Assembly: GCA_049514555.1 (NCBI GenBank)
Contig: JBEKUY010000003.1
Location: 310,001 to 374,000 of the forward strand
DNA: 64,000 nucleotides
Direction of reading: 5' to 3'
From: JBEKUY01 sp049514555
GTDB lineage: Bacteria > Acidobacteriota > Terriglobia > Acidiferrales > UBA7541
Shown here: positions 25,010-33,885 of the stretch, piece after piece
How positions within the stretch are numbered: the first letter of the stretch is position 1
Layout: each line of letters begins with the position of its first letter
Program-made: the position numbers and the translations under genes
The notes under the pieces: model-generated
Told to the model about the DNA's origin: nothing
Database searches by the model: none
What the model saw: only the letters and a program-made list of their open reading frames with translations

Positions 25010-26361
25010 CTACGACTCCACAGAAGCTGGCTGCTGAATTCGAAGAATCGTCGCAGGAACGCGTCGCCCGCGTGGCGAGCCGCGCCAGGGCGGCGTCGCG
25101 TTCGCTCGCCAAGCTCCCGCACGAGAGCCGGAATGAAGTTTTGATTGCGGTGGCGAAGGCGATCGAGACGAACGCGCGGGCCATCCTTGAGGCCAACGCG
25201 CGCGATTGCGGCGACGCGAAGATTTCGGTGGAAGGCGGAAGAATGTCTTCCGCGATGTTCAAGCGGCTGCAGGTGAATGGGCGCGGGATCGAGGAGATGG
25301 CAGAGCGAGTGCGCGACGTGGTTCGCCTGGCGGACCCTTTAGGGCGGCGGCTGGCGGCGACCGAACTCGACGATGGGCTGGTCCTCTATAAGGAGTCGTG
25401 CCCGCTGGGCGTCGTCGGCATCATCTTTGAGGCGAGGCCCGAGGTGATCCCGCAGGTGGCCTCGTTGACGCTGAAGTCGGGCAACGCCGTGATTTTCAAG
25501 GGGGGCGTTCAGGCGGCCCACACGAACGAAGCGCTCGTGTCCATCTGGCGCGAATGCCTGGAAAAGTTTCCGGCGGTGCCTGCGGACTCGATCCAGTTGC
25601 TGCAGACCCGCGCCGACGTGGCGGAGCTGCTGAAGCTAAACCACGACGTGGATTTGATGATTCCGCGGGGCTCGCGCGAACTGGTCGAGTACGTGATGGA
25701 ACACAGCCGCATACCCGTGCTCGGGCACGGCGAAGGAATCTGCCACGTTTACGTGGACCGCGCCGCGGACATCGAGAAGGCGCTGGCGGTCACGCTGGAT
25801 TCCAAGACGGAGTATCCCGCAGTGTGCAACGCGGCAGAGACGCTGCTGGTTCATCGAGACATCGCGCCAAGTTTCCTGCCGAAGGCGTTCGCGAAGCTGA
25901 GAGGGGCGGGTGTGGAAGTGCGCGGCTGCCCTCGCACGATCGCGCTGCTGGCGACGCCCGAAGTGGTGCCGGCGACGGAGAAGGATTGGGCCACCGAGTA
26001 TGGCGATCTGATCCTTTCGGTCAAAATCGTGAGTAATGTGGACGAGGCCATCGCCCACGTCAATCGCTACGGCACGCGGCACACGGAGACCATCGTCACC
26101 GAGGACGCGGAAGCGGCGAAGAAGTTCATGGATGAAGTGGACGCCGCCGGAGTTTTCCAGAATGCCTCGACGCGGTTTTCCGATGGTTTCCGCTACGGTT
26201 TCGGCGCCGAAATCGGCATCAGCAACGGCAAGCTGCACGCGCGCGGACCGGTCGGCCTCGACGGCCTCACCACCTACAAGTACAAGCTCTACGGCAACGG
26301 CCACACCGTGGCCGATTACAGCACGGGAGTGAAGCACTTCAAGCACCGCCCACTCCAGTGA
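25006..26361 (+). CDS. proA: Gamma-glutamyl phosphate reductase
   Basis: The 451-residue enzyme belongs to the aldehyde dehydrogenase superfamily. Seen are LGVVGIIFEARPEV, SGNAVIFKGG and the catalytic cysteine region TEYPAVCNAAETLLVH. It makes glutamate semialdehyde for proline synthesis. The start overlaps proB by four bases. The N-terminal 20 residues are an extension relative to the shortest homologues. Confidence 0.95.
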   Translation: MTTTPQKLAAEFEESSQERVARVASRARAASRSLAKLPHESRNEVLIAVAKAIETNARAILEANARDCGDAKISVEGGRMSSAMFKRLQVNGRGIEEMAERVRDVVRLADPLGRRLAATELDDGLVLYKESCPLGVVGIIFEARPEVIPQVASLTLKSGNAVIFKGGVQAAHTNEALVSIWRECLEKFPAVPADSIQLLQTRADVAELLKLNHDVDLMIPRGSRELVEYVMEHSRIPVLGHGEGICHVYVDRAADIEKALAVTLDSKTEYPAVCNAAETLLVHRDIAPSFLPKAFAKLRGAGVEVRGCPRTIALLATPEVVPATEKDWATEYGDLILSVKIVSNVDEAIAHVNRYGTRHTETIVTEDAEAAKKFMDEVDAAGVFQNASTRFSDGFRYGFGAEIGISNGKLHARGPVGLDGLTTYKYKLYGNGHTVADYSTGVKHFKHRPLQ

Positions 26362-26382
26362 CGTCAGCGGATCCGCTCGATT

Positions 26383-27723
26383 TCACATTTGAAGAATGGG
26401 CAGGCAGAGAGGCGCCTGGACGTTGAAATCCAGGCCGGCGATTTCCTCGAGCGCCTGATCGAGCAGCGCAGTGCTGCACGGTTCCAGGGTCATGACGAAG
26501 GGGAGAGTAGTGTGAGGATAGCCCGGCTTCTGGAGCACCGCGTCAATGCTGATATCGAACTTTGACAACACCGTGCCCAGCGCGGCGATGATTCCCGGCC
26601 GGTCCTTGACGACGAAGCGAAGATAATGCGGCACGGTGAAGTCACCGCTGACGGCATCCGGAACTTCCGCGGCGGATGCGGACGAAGCGAGCGGCGCGCC
26701 GGCGCTTCGCGCAATGGAGTAGAGGTCGGAAACGACGGCCACCGCCGTTGGGTCACCCCCGGCTCCGAAACCGGAAAACACCGTCTGCTCCGAGAACTCC
26801 CCCGTCGCCACGACCATATTCTTGTTTCTCTCCACGTGCGCCATCAAGCAGGATGCCGGAATCAGGGCCGGCTGAACGGCGGCGGAAAGGCGCAGGCCAT
26901 CCGAGGTGTCCTTCCTGGCCAGGGAAATCTGCCGGATCGTGCAGTTGAGATCGTGCGCGTAAACAAAGTCCACCGCATCGATGGTGGAAATCGGCCGGCA
27001 GGGGATCTGCTCGGTGCGCACCTCGGTGCGCAAACCCGCCTGCGTCAGAATGACCAGCTTCGCGCGGGCGTCGAAGCCTTCCACGTCGGCAGTGGGGTCG
27101 GCCTCGGCGAAGCCCAGTTTCTGCGCTTCCTTCAAGGCCGCCTGGAAAGTGGTTCCGTTGGCTTCCATTTTCGTGAGAATGAAATTGCAGGTGCCGTTCA
27201 GAATGCCGGCAATCTCGTAGAGACGGTCGCCGGCCAATCCCTCCTGGATTCCGATGATCACCGGGATCCCCCCGGCAACCGAGGCGCCAAACTCGATTCG
27301 TTTACCCACTTCATCCGCCAACTTCTGCAGCTCGGTGCCGCATTCGGCGATGAGCATCTTGTTGGCCGTGACCACCGACTTGCCGGCGCGCAGAGCTTTC
27401 CGGATCCAGTCGCCGGCAGGTTTCAGGCCGCCGATCAGCTCGACGACAACGTCCACGTCAGAGGCGAGCACTGCGTTGAAGCTTGAGGGCCAGTGCATCT
27501 GCTTCGGCACCCACTCGATTTCTCGTTTTGACAGATCGCGATCGAGGATGTGGGTCAGTTGCAGCGGCCCATCGGCACTGCGGCACAGAATCTTGGCGAC
27601 GGAAGTTCCCACCGTGCCCATGCCGAGGAGCGCTATCTTCAGGTTCTTGACGGCGCGCGGGGCGGCCTTCTTCGGCGCGGGTTTGCTCTTCTTGTGAGAC
27701 TTCGAAGAAATGCGTTTGGCCAC
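26383..27723 (-). CDS. hom: Homoserine dehydrogenase
   Basis: After a Lys-rich 28-residue leader (KRISSKSHKKSKPAPKKAAP), a Rossmann motif ALLGMGTVGTSVAK starts the NAD(P) domain. Catalytic-domain strings GILNGTCNFILTKM and FAEADPTADVEGFDA are clear, and an ACT domain (about 365-435; FVVKDRPGIIAALGTVLSKFDIS) ends the protein. It reduces aspartate semialdehyde to homoserine for Thr/Met synthesis; the ACT domain suggests threonine feedback. The basic leader is unusual. It converges on proA with 21 bases between them. Confidence 0.95.
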   Translation of the reverse strand: MAKRISSKSHKKSKPAPKKAAPRAVKNLKIALLGMGTVGTSVAKILCRSADGPLQLTHILDRDLSKREIEWVPKQMHWPSSFNAVLASDVDVVVELIGGLKPAGDWIRKALRAGKSVVTANKMLIAECGTELQKLADEVGKRIEFGASVAGGIPVIIGIQEGLAGDRLYEIAGILNGTCNFILTKMEANGTTFQAALKEAQKLGFAEADPTADVEGFDARAKLVILTQAGLRTEVRTEQIPCRPISTIDAVDFVYAHDLNCTIRQISLARKDTSDGLRLSAAVQPALIPASCLMAHVERNKNMVVATGEFSEQTVFSGFGAGGDPTAVAVVSDLYSIARSAGAPLASSASAAEVPDAVSGDFTVPHYLRFVVKDRPGIIAALGTVLSKFDISIDAVLQKPGYPHTTLPFVMTLEPCSTALLDQALEEIAGLDFNVQAPLCLPILQM

Positions 27724-27780
27724 GGCTTCATCCCCTCGCTTCCATTTCGATGAGCTGAGTTCGTCCTACCGGCTGCCGCG

Positions 27781-28029
27781 CTATTCTCGATCTCTCAATT
27801 TGAGCTTGCTCTTGTTTTCTTCGAGAAACGCACGGAGCGCGTCGACGGAATCGAGCAGGCGCACCCACTGCTCGTAGTAGAGTGTCACCGGAAAGCGGCC
27901 GAGCCCATAGACGCTGACGCCGCCCTTCTCTCCGACCCTGAATTCCAGGCTGCCTTTCTTCCTGGGGCCAACCTGCTTCTCGAGTTCCGCGATGCGGGCC
28001 AGCAGCTCTTCTTTGCTTGGTTCCGACAT
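27781..28029 (-). CDS. Small conserved hypothetical protein
   Basis: An 82-residue soluble protein: a short helix (EELLARIAELEKQ), then a compact stretch KGGVSVYGLGRFPVTLYYEQW and a C-terminal helix (LLDSVDALRAFLEENKSKLK). I recognise the KGGVSVYGLGRFPVTLY string as common in small unnamed bacterial proteins, so the gene is probably real. Function is unknown. It lies between homoserine dehydrogenase and endonuclease III, all on the minus strand. Confidence 0.75.
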   Translation of the reverse strand: MSEPSKEELLARIAELEKQVGPRKKGSLEFRVGEKGGVSVYGLGRFPVTLYYEQWVRLLDSVDALRAFLEENKSKLKLRDRE

Positions 28030-28084
28030 GGTCTTTCACTCCTGGCAGAGATTATCGAACTTTCTTCGGTTCTGGTGGATGCCT

Positions 28085-28816
28085 CTACACGGTCTTCTCT
28101 TTGGAATAGCAAATGCGCTCGAGGTTGCACTCGGCGCACTTCGGCTTCCGCGCCTGGCACACGCGCCGCCCGTGCCAGATGATCTGGTGCGAAAAAAGGA
28201 TCCACTTTCCTTGAGGGATCACGCGCATCAGGTCCTGCTCGACTTTCTTCGGATCCGTGTTGGGGCTCAAATCGAGCCGCTTCGAAAGCCGCAACACGTG
28301 CGTATCGACCACGATCCCCGACGAAATCCCGTACGCGGTTCCGAGCACGACGTTCGCCGTTTTTCGCGCCACCCCCGGCAGCGTCAGCATCTCTTCCATC
28401 GTGCGCGGCACCTTGCCACCGAATTGCTCGACGATCGCCTTGCTCGCGCCCATGATGGACTTCGTCTTGTTGCGGAAAAAACCGGTAGGCCGCACGTCCT
28501 GTTCGAGCTCGCGCGGGTTGGCGTAGGCGAAAGCCGCCGGTGTGGGATATTTTTTGTATAGAGTTTCGGTCACCTGATTGACGCGCGCATCCGTGCACTG
28601 CGCTGAGAGAATCGTCGAGATGAGAAGCTGAAACGGGTTGTCGTGCGTCAATTCACAGGACGCCTGGGGATAAGCGTCGTCCAGTTTGGCGAGAATCGCC
28701 GCGACCCGCTTTGGGTCAGTCTTCGCCGCGGGTCCCATCACCTTTGCGGCTCGTTTTCCCTTGGCGGGGGCGCGGGCCCCGGCGACTTTCTTCGTAGGTT
28801 TCCTTTTGCTGGCCAT
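28085..28816 (-). CDS. nth: Endonuclease III (DNA glycosylase/AP lyase)
   Basis: The chosen ATG gives 243 residues: a basic Ala/Lys tail (1-35), then the HhH-GPD fold with SAQCTDARVN, the helix-hairpin-helix LPGVARKTANVVLG carrying the catalytic lysine, and VDTHVLRLSKRL with the catalytic aspartate. Four cysteines C-x6-C-x2-C-x5-C (VCQARKPKCAECNLERIC) bind a [4Fe-4S] cluster. It removes oxidised pyrimidines from DNA. Confidence 0.95.
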   Translation of the reverse strand: MASKRKPTKKVAGARAPAKGKRAAKVMGPAAKTDPKRVAAILAKLDDAYPQASCELTHDNPFQLLISTILSAQCTDARVNQVTETLYKKYPTPAAFAYANPRELEQDVRPTGFFRNKTKSIMGASKAIVEQFGGKVPRTMEEMLTLPGVARKTANVVLGTAYGISSGIVVDTHVLRLSKRLDLSPNTDPKKVEQDLMRVIPQGKWILFSHQIIWHGRRVCQARKPKCAECNLERICYSKEKTV

Positions 28817-28864
28817 CGGCGGGAAAACTATAGCATAGCTGGCGCAGTTGCTCCGCCACACGGA

Positions 28865-28899
28865 GGGGCGCCCGGCCTCCTTCGGGCGGGCTGCGCCCC
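28865..28899. terminator. GC-rich hairpin between RdgB and endonuclease III genes
   Basis: GGGGCGC (28865-28871) pairs with GCGCCCC (28893-28899), with further G/C pairing inside. It is just beyond the RdgB stop. No T-tract is visible. Confidence 0.4.
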
Positions 28900-28907
28900 T
28901 TCGCATA

Positions 28908-29516
28908 TCAAGTTGCGGCGACGAAGCCGAGGAGCTTCCTGAACGCTCTTCCGCGATGGCTATATTGGTTCTTTTCGCCGGCGCAAAGCTCGGCGAAAGT
29001 CTTTCCCGCCGGCTCGAAGAAAAATACCGGATCGTATCCGAACCCGCCCTCGCCGCGCGGCGCTTCGACGATGCGTCCATCCACGCGATCGCTAAAGAGG
29101 GCCCTTGCGCGTCCGGCCTCGGCGAGCGCGATGGTGCAGACGAAATGAGCTGCGCGTTCCACGCCTTGTTTTCCGTGCAGCGCGTCCAGGAGCTTTTGGA
29201 TGCGCTGCAGGTTGGTAGCGCTCGCCCCCGCGTACCGCGCCGATTGCACCCCTGGCGCGCCTCCGAGCGAGGGCACGATGAGCCCCGAATCGTCCGCGAA
29301 CACGAGCCCCGCAGCGAGTCGCGAGTAGTAGAGGGCTTTGCCAAGCGCGTTCTCGGCAAACGTGGACGCATCTTCCTCGAAAGAGGGTAGGGCATCGAAT
29401 CCCGGAATCAATTCGATCTGAAATGAGGAGGAATTTACGGCCGCCGCGATCGCACGAAACTCGCGCAGTTTCGCGGCGTTCGACGAGGCCAGAAAAAGTT
29501 TAGCGGACGCGGGCAC
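28908..29516 (-). CDS. rdgB: RdgB/HAM1 non-canonical purine NTP pyrophosphatase
   Basis: The 202-residue enzyme shows LASSNAAKLREF at the N-terminus, ADDSGL in the active site, and GEGGFGYDPVFF and SHRGRAFRKL near the C-terminus, all hallmarks of the ITPase/XTPase family. It hydrolyses dITP/XTP to keep damaged purines out of nucleic acids. It overlaps the RNase PH gene by 17 bases, a conserved pairing in many bacteria. Confidence 0.95.
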   Translation of the reverse strand: MPASAKLFLASSNAAKLREFRAIAAAVNSSSFQIELIPGFDALPSFEEDASTFAENALGKALYYSRLAAGLVFADDSGLIVPSLGGAPGVQSARYAGASATNLQRIQKLLDALHGKQGVERAAHFVCTIALAEAGRARALFSDRVDGRIVEAPRGEGGFGYDPVFFFEPAGKTFAELCAGEKNQYSHRGRAFRKLLGFVAAT

Positions 29517-30288
29517 CGAAGTTGTATTGAACGAGCGCGCGCTGGTGTTCGGTGAGCCGGCGAATGCCGGCGGCCGCGAGCGCCAGCAAGTCCTGCATTT
29601 CGCTTCCGCTGAACGGACGGCCTTCGGCCGTCGCCTGGATTTCCACGAATCGCCCGCTCCCGGTCATCACCACGTTCATGTCCACTTCGGCGCGCGAGTC
29701 TTCGTCGTAAGCCAGATCGAGCAGCGCGCGCCCGTCCACCAACCCCACGCTCGTGGCTGCCACAGAATCCTCGAGCGGAAAATGTTTCAGAATGCCCGCC
29801 GCCACCAGCCGTTCCATCGCCAGCCCCAGCGCCACGAACGCCCCGGTGACGGAAGCCGTGCGCGTCCCGCCATCCGCCTGGATGACGTCGCAATCGATCC
29901 ACACGGTGCGCTCCCCGAGCGCTTCCTGATTGATCACGGCGCGCAGCGAGCGGCCGATGAGCCGCTGAATCTCGAGCGTGCGGCCGGACTGTTTTCCCCG
30001 GGTAGCCTCGCGCTGCGTGCGTTGCTCGGTGGCGCGCGGCAACATCCCGTATTCGCTCGTGACCCATCCCTTGCCCGAGCCTTTCATGAACGAGGGCACG
30101 CCGTCGTTCACCGTGGCCGTGCAGATCACGCGGGTCTGCCCGATTTCGATGAGCACGCTGCCTTCCGCCGTGGAGACGAAGTCCGGCGTGATTTTCACCG
30201 GCCGAATCTGGTCTGCGGCGCGACCGTCGTTCCGCACGCGTCCTCCATTTTCAGGGGTTCCAGGCAGTTCCGGCTCTCGGGGTTTCAA
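29500..30288 (-). CDS. rph: RNase PH (tRNA 3'-end exoribonuclease)
   Basis: The 262-residue protein begins with about 18 extra residues, then the family start RNDGRAADQIRPVKI. Other strings are GWVTSEYGMLPRAT, GRTLEIQRLIGRSLRAV, the phosphate-site region, and AYDEDSRAEVDMNVVMTG. It trims tRNA 3' ends by phosphorolysis. It is followed by rdgB with a short overlap. Upstream, the usual GerMN neighbour is separated by two unrelated genes. Confidence 0.95.
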   Translation of the reverse strand: MKPREPELPGTPENGGRVRNDGRAADQIRPVKITPDFVSTAEGSVLIEIGQTRVICTATVNDGVPSFMKGSGKGWVTSEYGMLPRATEQRTQREATRGKQSGRTLEIQRLIGRSLRAVINQEALGERTVWIDCDVIQADGGTRTASVTGAFVALGLAMERLVAAGILKHFPLEDSVAATSVGLVDGRALLDLAYDEDSRAEVDMNVVMTGSGRFVEIQATAEGRPFSGSEMQDLLALAAAGIRRLTEHQRALVQYNFGARVR

Positions 30289-30417
30289 TTCCTAGGGGCC
30301 GGTGGGTTCAGTTTGCCGGGTGCCGCTCCGGGTGTCAACTTGTCCGCTCTGGAGGTTTCGACCGGTTCAGGTCGTGTGGCCAAGGAGTCGTCGAGAGTCG
30401 GCCCCTAAACCGGAAGG

Positions 30418-31137
30418 TTACATTGCTCTTTTGGCGGTCAGGTAGACAACCCAGGCCATAAGCAGCCAAGCCATGACATTCAAGAACAGTACGAGTGTGG
30501 GCCGGGGCATCTTTTTTCGTAAGCGACAGATCGAATAGGATCCCAACCCTTGCAAGAGAAGGAATGTTCCTCCTGCGGCCAGAACGATTCTCCTGTTGTG
30601 TGAGGTGACGAGAAAAAAGCATGCCACGGCCAAGAACATAAGGATAAGAATGGGAAGGAAACGAACCTTAGGCTTTACCAGTGCGACTGGGCAATACGCT
30701 ACCAGCGCAGTCTTCAATTCTTCAAACCCACTGACCTCCGTAGGGATCGCTATTTTTTGGTGGAGCTCGCCACCTTTGACGAGCAACCAGCCAGCAGTCT
30801 GATGGAGCGAAGCGATCTGCGCCAAAGGAATCTCGACAGTTTGGTTCCCTTCGCGTGTCTGACTTAGCCTTCCATCCGACAGCTCGAACTGGTAGCTCTC
30901 CTTGAGTTTCCTTACGTTCGCTCTTGAAACTAGCCCTGTGCCGACCACAATCACCGATACCATGAGCGCCATCGTGGCCCATCCGAGCAGTTCTCTTCCT
31001 GAATCTCCGATATCTATCGGGTCGTATAGTGAGAAGATCAGAATTCCGACCAGAAGCAGGACCGTGCCCCAGGCCAGAATTCGGAAGGGGCGCCAGTTCT
31101 CGGAGCGGCGCGGAACACGATAGAGTGACATCGGCAA
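30418..31137 (-). CDS. Hypothetical membrane protein
   Basis: A 239-residue protein with two N-terminal helices (about 20-40 and 50-68), a soluble beta-rich middle (about 75-155; YQFELSDGRLSQTREG) resembling a small PH-like domain, and two or three C-terminal helices. No family is recognised. Base composition is lower in GC than neighbouring housekeeping genes, and it sits between GerMN and RNase PH genes, so recent insertion is possible. Confidence 0.6.
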   Translation of the reverse strand: MPMSLYRVPRRSENWRPFRILAWGTVLLLVGILIFSLYDPIDIGDSGRELLGWATMALMVSVIVVGTGLVSRANVRKLKESYQFELSDGRLSQTREGNQTVEIPLAQIASLHQTAGWLLVKGGELHQKIAIPTEVSGFEELKTALVAYCPVALVKPKVRFLPILILMFLAVACFFLVTSHNRRIVLAAGGTFLLLQGLGSYSICRLRKKMPRPTLVLFLNVMAWLLMAWVVYLTAKRAM

Positions 31138-31185
31138 GGAGTATATAGCAAGAATAACGAGTGGATTCGTAGATGTCTTCGCACG

Positions 31186-32982
31186 CTAGCGATACGCCGT
31201 CCACATATCGTCAATGAACGTGTACTGAGGGAACTCGCCCTGGAGCCAATATCGCGTTTGGCCCTGCCGCTCCCAGTCCTGGCTGTAATCAAAGCCGGAT
31301 TGCGCCTTGATTTCGGCGACAGCCTGAGCATCGTTTTCAGTCATCCAGCGATCCACATAGTCGAAGAATGCGGGGTAATCCCAAACGCTTTCCGCATGGA
31401 GGAGATGGATCGCGAGCGCCTCACCCACCCAAGAGACGGACGTGCAACACCTGCGATACGCCTCACCGAGTTGCTCGTTGCCGTTTATCAGAGGCCAATT
31501 GGCCGGCTGCAGTTGTTCATAGGGGCCGTATAAGCCGGGGCTGACCGGCTGGCCGGTCGTGGTCACGCCATAGTGGCCGCCGTAAATCACGGTTGCGCCC
31601 TGCCAAGCCTGCTGATAGGTCCCGGCGGGAGGAATCTGGTTTACGTAGACCGTCTGCATATCCTCGCCGAACTGGTTTGGATGCGCCGCCGATGCATTCT
31701 TCATGGCGTCGTTATCCAGCAAAATCCCGGCGAAAATGATGGGCAGTTTTCTGCCGCTGCGGTGTCCGCCGAACGCCGGCCATCCGTAACCGGCCTGCAA
31801 GCAGCCGTACAAATCGATGCCGTATTGCACGAAGTAGTTCGTGAGGCTGAGCTTTTGGTCGGCGGGGAAATTCAGCATCAGAAGCAGAGAAGCGTAGGAA
31901 TCGGCGAAGGCAATGTGCTGGCCGTAGCTGGGCATGTATTCGGCCGGCGCATCGAAAAGGAACGCGTTCGTATCGATCCAGGGTCTCCGATACCAGGACT
32001 CGAATTGCGCGAGTGTCGGCGTGCCCGAAGGATTCGGCGGTGCGAGAGAAGGCAAAAGGTTTCTCTGCAATGAGTCAGCGTGATAGATCGTCTGGCTTCG
32101 GTCGCAGTAAGACGGCCGGAAGGCGTCGGCAGAAGGCGCCACTGCGAGCACGGTGAGCACGGAGACCGTGCGCACTGGGCTGGCACTCATGTCGGAGGCG
32201 CGCATCACCTCCGGAAGCGAGTGAATCTGGGCCAGGCTGATGGAGGACACCAGCGCGTCCCCGGGCTTCAAGGTGATCGGGGGATAGGCCCGCAGCGTGG
32301 CATCAAACCACCACGATTCGTCTGTCCCGTCGTTGAGCCTCGAATCGAAACCGCTCTTGCCGTCCGCCGTGGGCAGATTCAGCACGGACCCGTTCAAATA
32401 AGGTGAGGAAGTTGTCGGGGGAGGGTCAATGCCGGTAATGGTGACCGCGCCCACGACGTAGTAATCGCCGGTGACGAATTGCCCCACCGAAACAGGCTGG
32501 CTAAAGGTCCAGGTGATGCCATCTTTCGTGACCGAAGACGCAGTTCCAGGGGGGGGCGGTAAAGCGGTGACCGTCACGATTGCTTTGGCCGACTTCGTGC
32601 TGTCCGCCGAACTCGTGGCAGTGACGCTGAAGCTGCCGGCAGTGTTCCCCGCGGTGTAGAGGCCGGAGGTCGAAACCGTCCCGCCAGTAGCCGTCCAAGT
32701 GACGCTGGTGTTCGACGATCCGGTAACGGTGGCAGAAAACGGCTGTGTGCCTCCCACTTGAACCGACGCAGAAACCGGGTTGATTTTGACCACGACGCCC
32801 GGCGGATTCGAAGGATTTGGGGAACCAGCGAAGCTTCCGCAACCTTCGAGGCCCAACATCGCCAGCGGAAGCGAAAGGAGTGCGATCGCTATCCAGGCTG
32901 GGTAACGATTCTGTCGGCCAGGGGCCGCTATGTTCGTTGAAGCAAGCAAGCGTTCCCGCATAGTTTTCAGTTTCAGACACAT
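31186..32982 (-). CDS. Secreted lipoprotein with bacterial Ig-like domain and unknown C-terminal domain
   Basis: The 598-residue product has a basic N-terminus, a hydrophobic helix, and a lipobox GLEGC (cysteine near residue 48). An Ig-like BIG2-type domain (about 65-140; SASVQVGGTQPFSATVTG, TVSTSGLYTAGN) follows. Residues 150-290 are beta-rich, and the last 300 residues have Trp/Tyr-rich helices (GYGWPAFGGHRSG, YRRCCTSVSWVGEALAIHLL, WDYPAFFDYVDRWM) that recall a polysaccharide-active or (alpha/alpha) toroid fold, though I cannot name it. Likely surface-exposed. Start could also be the ATG seven codons later. Confidence 0.65.
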   Translation of the reverse strand: MCLKLKTMRERLLASTNIAAPGRQNRYPAWIAIALLSLPLAMLGLEGCGSFAGSPNPSNPPGVVVKINPVSASVQVGGTQPFSATVTGSSNTSVTWTATGGTVSTSGLYTAGNTAGSFSVTATSSADSTKSAKAIVTVTALPPPPGTASSVTKDGITWTFSQPVSVGQFVTGDYYVVGAVTITGIDPPPTTSSPYLNGSVLNLPTADGKSGFDSRLNDGTDESWWFDATLRAYPPITLKPGDALVSSISLAQIHSLPEVMRASDMSASPVRTVSVLTVLAVAPSADAFRPSYCDRSQTIYHADSLQRNLLPSLAPPNPSGTPTLAQFESWYRRPWIDTNAFLFDAPAEYMPSYGQHIAFADSYASLLLMLNFPADQKLSLTNYFVQYGIDLYGCLQAGYGWPAFGGHRSGRKLPIIFAGILLDNDAMKNASAAHPNQFGEDMQTVYVNQIPPAGTYQQAWQGATVIYGGHYGVTTTGQPVSPGLYGPYEQLQPANWPLINGNEQLGEAYRRCCTSVSWVGEALAIHLLHAESVWDYPAFFDYVDRWMTENDAQAVAEIKAQSGFDYSQDWERQGQTRYWLQGEFPQYTFIDDMWTAYR

Positions 32983-33099
32983 AGGCTAGCGACCCGGCAC
33001 TCCCAGCGTCTACTGGTCTGAGGGACAGACTTGGCACAGTCTGTGGGGCCATTTGCCAAGAGTTGGGCGCGGCAAGGATCGCGCTCAGGCGCGTATCGG

Positions 33100-33885
33100 T
33101 TAGTGCGGAGATTGGCCCGCTGGCGGTGTCGGCGCAGGATTCTTCGCTGGCCCGGGGGTTTGCGGATTCGGCGCGGGTGCGGGCGGGGCCTGCGTTGGGC
33201 CTGGAGCGGCCCCAGACGGTGATGGTTGCGCAGCCGCTGGCCCGCCACTTGGCGTGGCGGCAGGCGCTGTAGGCGCAGACACGGGCGCAGGCGTTCCTAG
33301 GAAGTACACGGGGAAGTAGCCGGTCAAATCGAGGTGTCCTGCCAGGGTTTCCACTTCTTGGCCGTGAATCAGAATCTTCAGCCGTCGCACCTGCGGCACG
33401 TTCGCCTGGAGCGTACGTTCGATGGATTCCACCGCCAGCTCTTCGCTCTGGATACCCGAGGGCATCGAGCTCGATAGCGCCTCGGAAAAATCGGCGATGC
33501 CGGTGCCGTCCGGCAGGAGGTAGAACTCGATCAACGCAGCGTCGGCCGGCAGCGTGCGCAGTTCGACGTCCACCGGTCCCGCGAGCAGCGTATTGAGTAC
33601 TTGTTTGGCCCGCAGCGCCGGGTCTTTCGAAAGGGGCAGCTCGATGACGACGGGCGCAAGCGCCCAGGGCTCGTCCTCCGCCGCCCAGAATAGCTTGGCT
33701 TTTGTCTTGACGTCGCTCGGCGTCACGATCACGGGCTGGGTCAGTTCACGCTGGGCCTGTTCCTCCGTGCGCCGCGCGTTCTGCTGCAGTTCTCGCTCGC
33801 GGCGCCGCAGCCGGAGCAGGCTGATCGCCGCAAACACCACGGCCACCGCCAGCACGAAGACCGTCCATCGCATCCACCGCGGCAT
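33100..33885 (-). CDS. GerMN-domain protein
   Basis: The ATG overlaps the stop of the amidase gene (TGATG) and follows GGGAGGG. The 261 residues comprise one N-terminal membrane helix (TVFVLAVAVVFAAISLL), a charged stretch, the GerMN domain (about 60-185; LAPVVIELPLSKDPALRAKQVLNTLLAGP) and a Pro/Ala-rich tail of about 65 residues. GerMN domains are best known from spore germination proteins, but occur widely in non-sporulating bacteria next to amidases and RNase PH, as here. A periplasmic, cell-wall-related role is inferred. Confidence 0.85.
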   Translation of the reverse strand: MPRWMRWTVFVLAVAVVFAAISLLRLRRRERELQQNARRTEEQAQRELTQPVIVTPSDVKTKAKLFWAAEDEPWALAPVVIELPLSKDPALRAKQVLNTLLAGPVDVELRTLPADAALIEFYLLPDGTGIADFSEALSSSMPSGIQSEELAVESIERTLQANVPQVRRLKILIHGQEVETLAGHLDLTGYFPVYFLGTPAPVSAPTAPAATPSGGPAAAQPSPSGAAPGPTQAPPAPAPNPQTPGPAKNPAPTPPAGQSPH

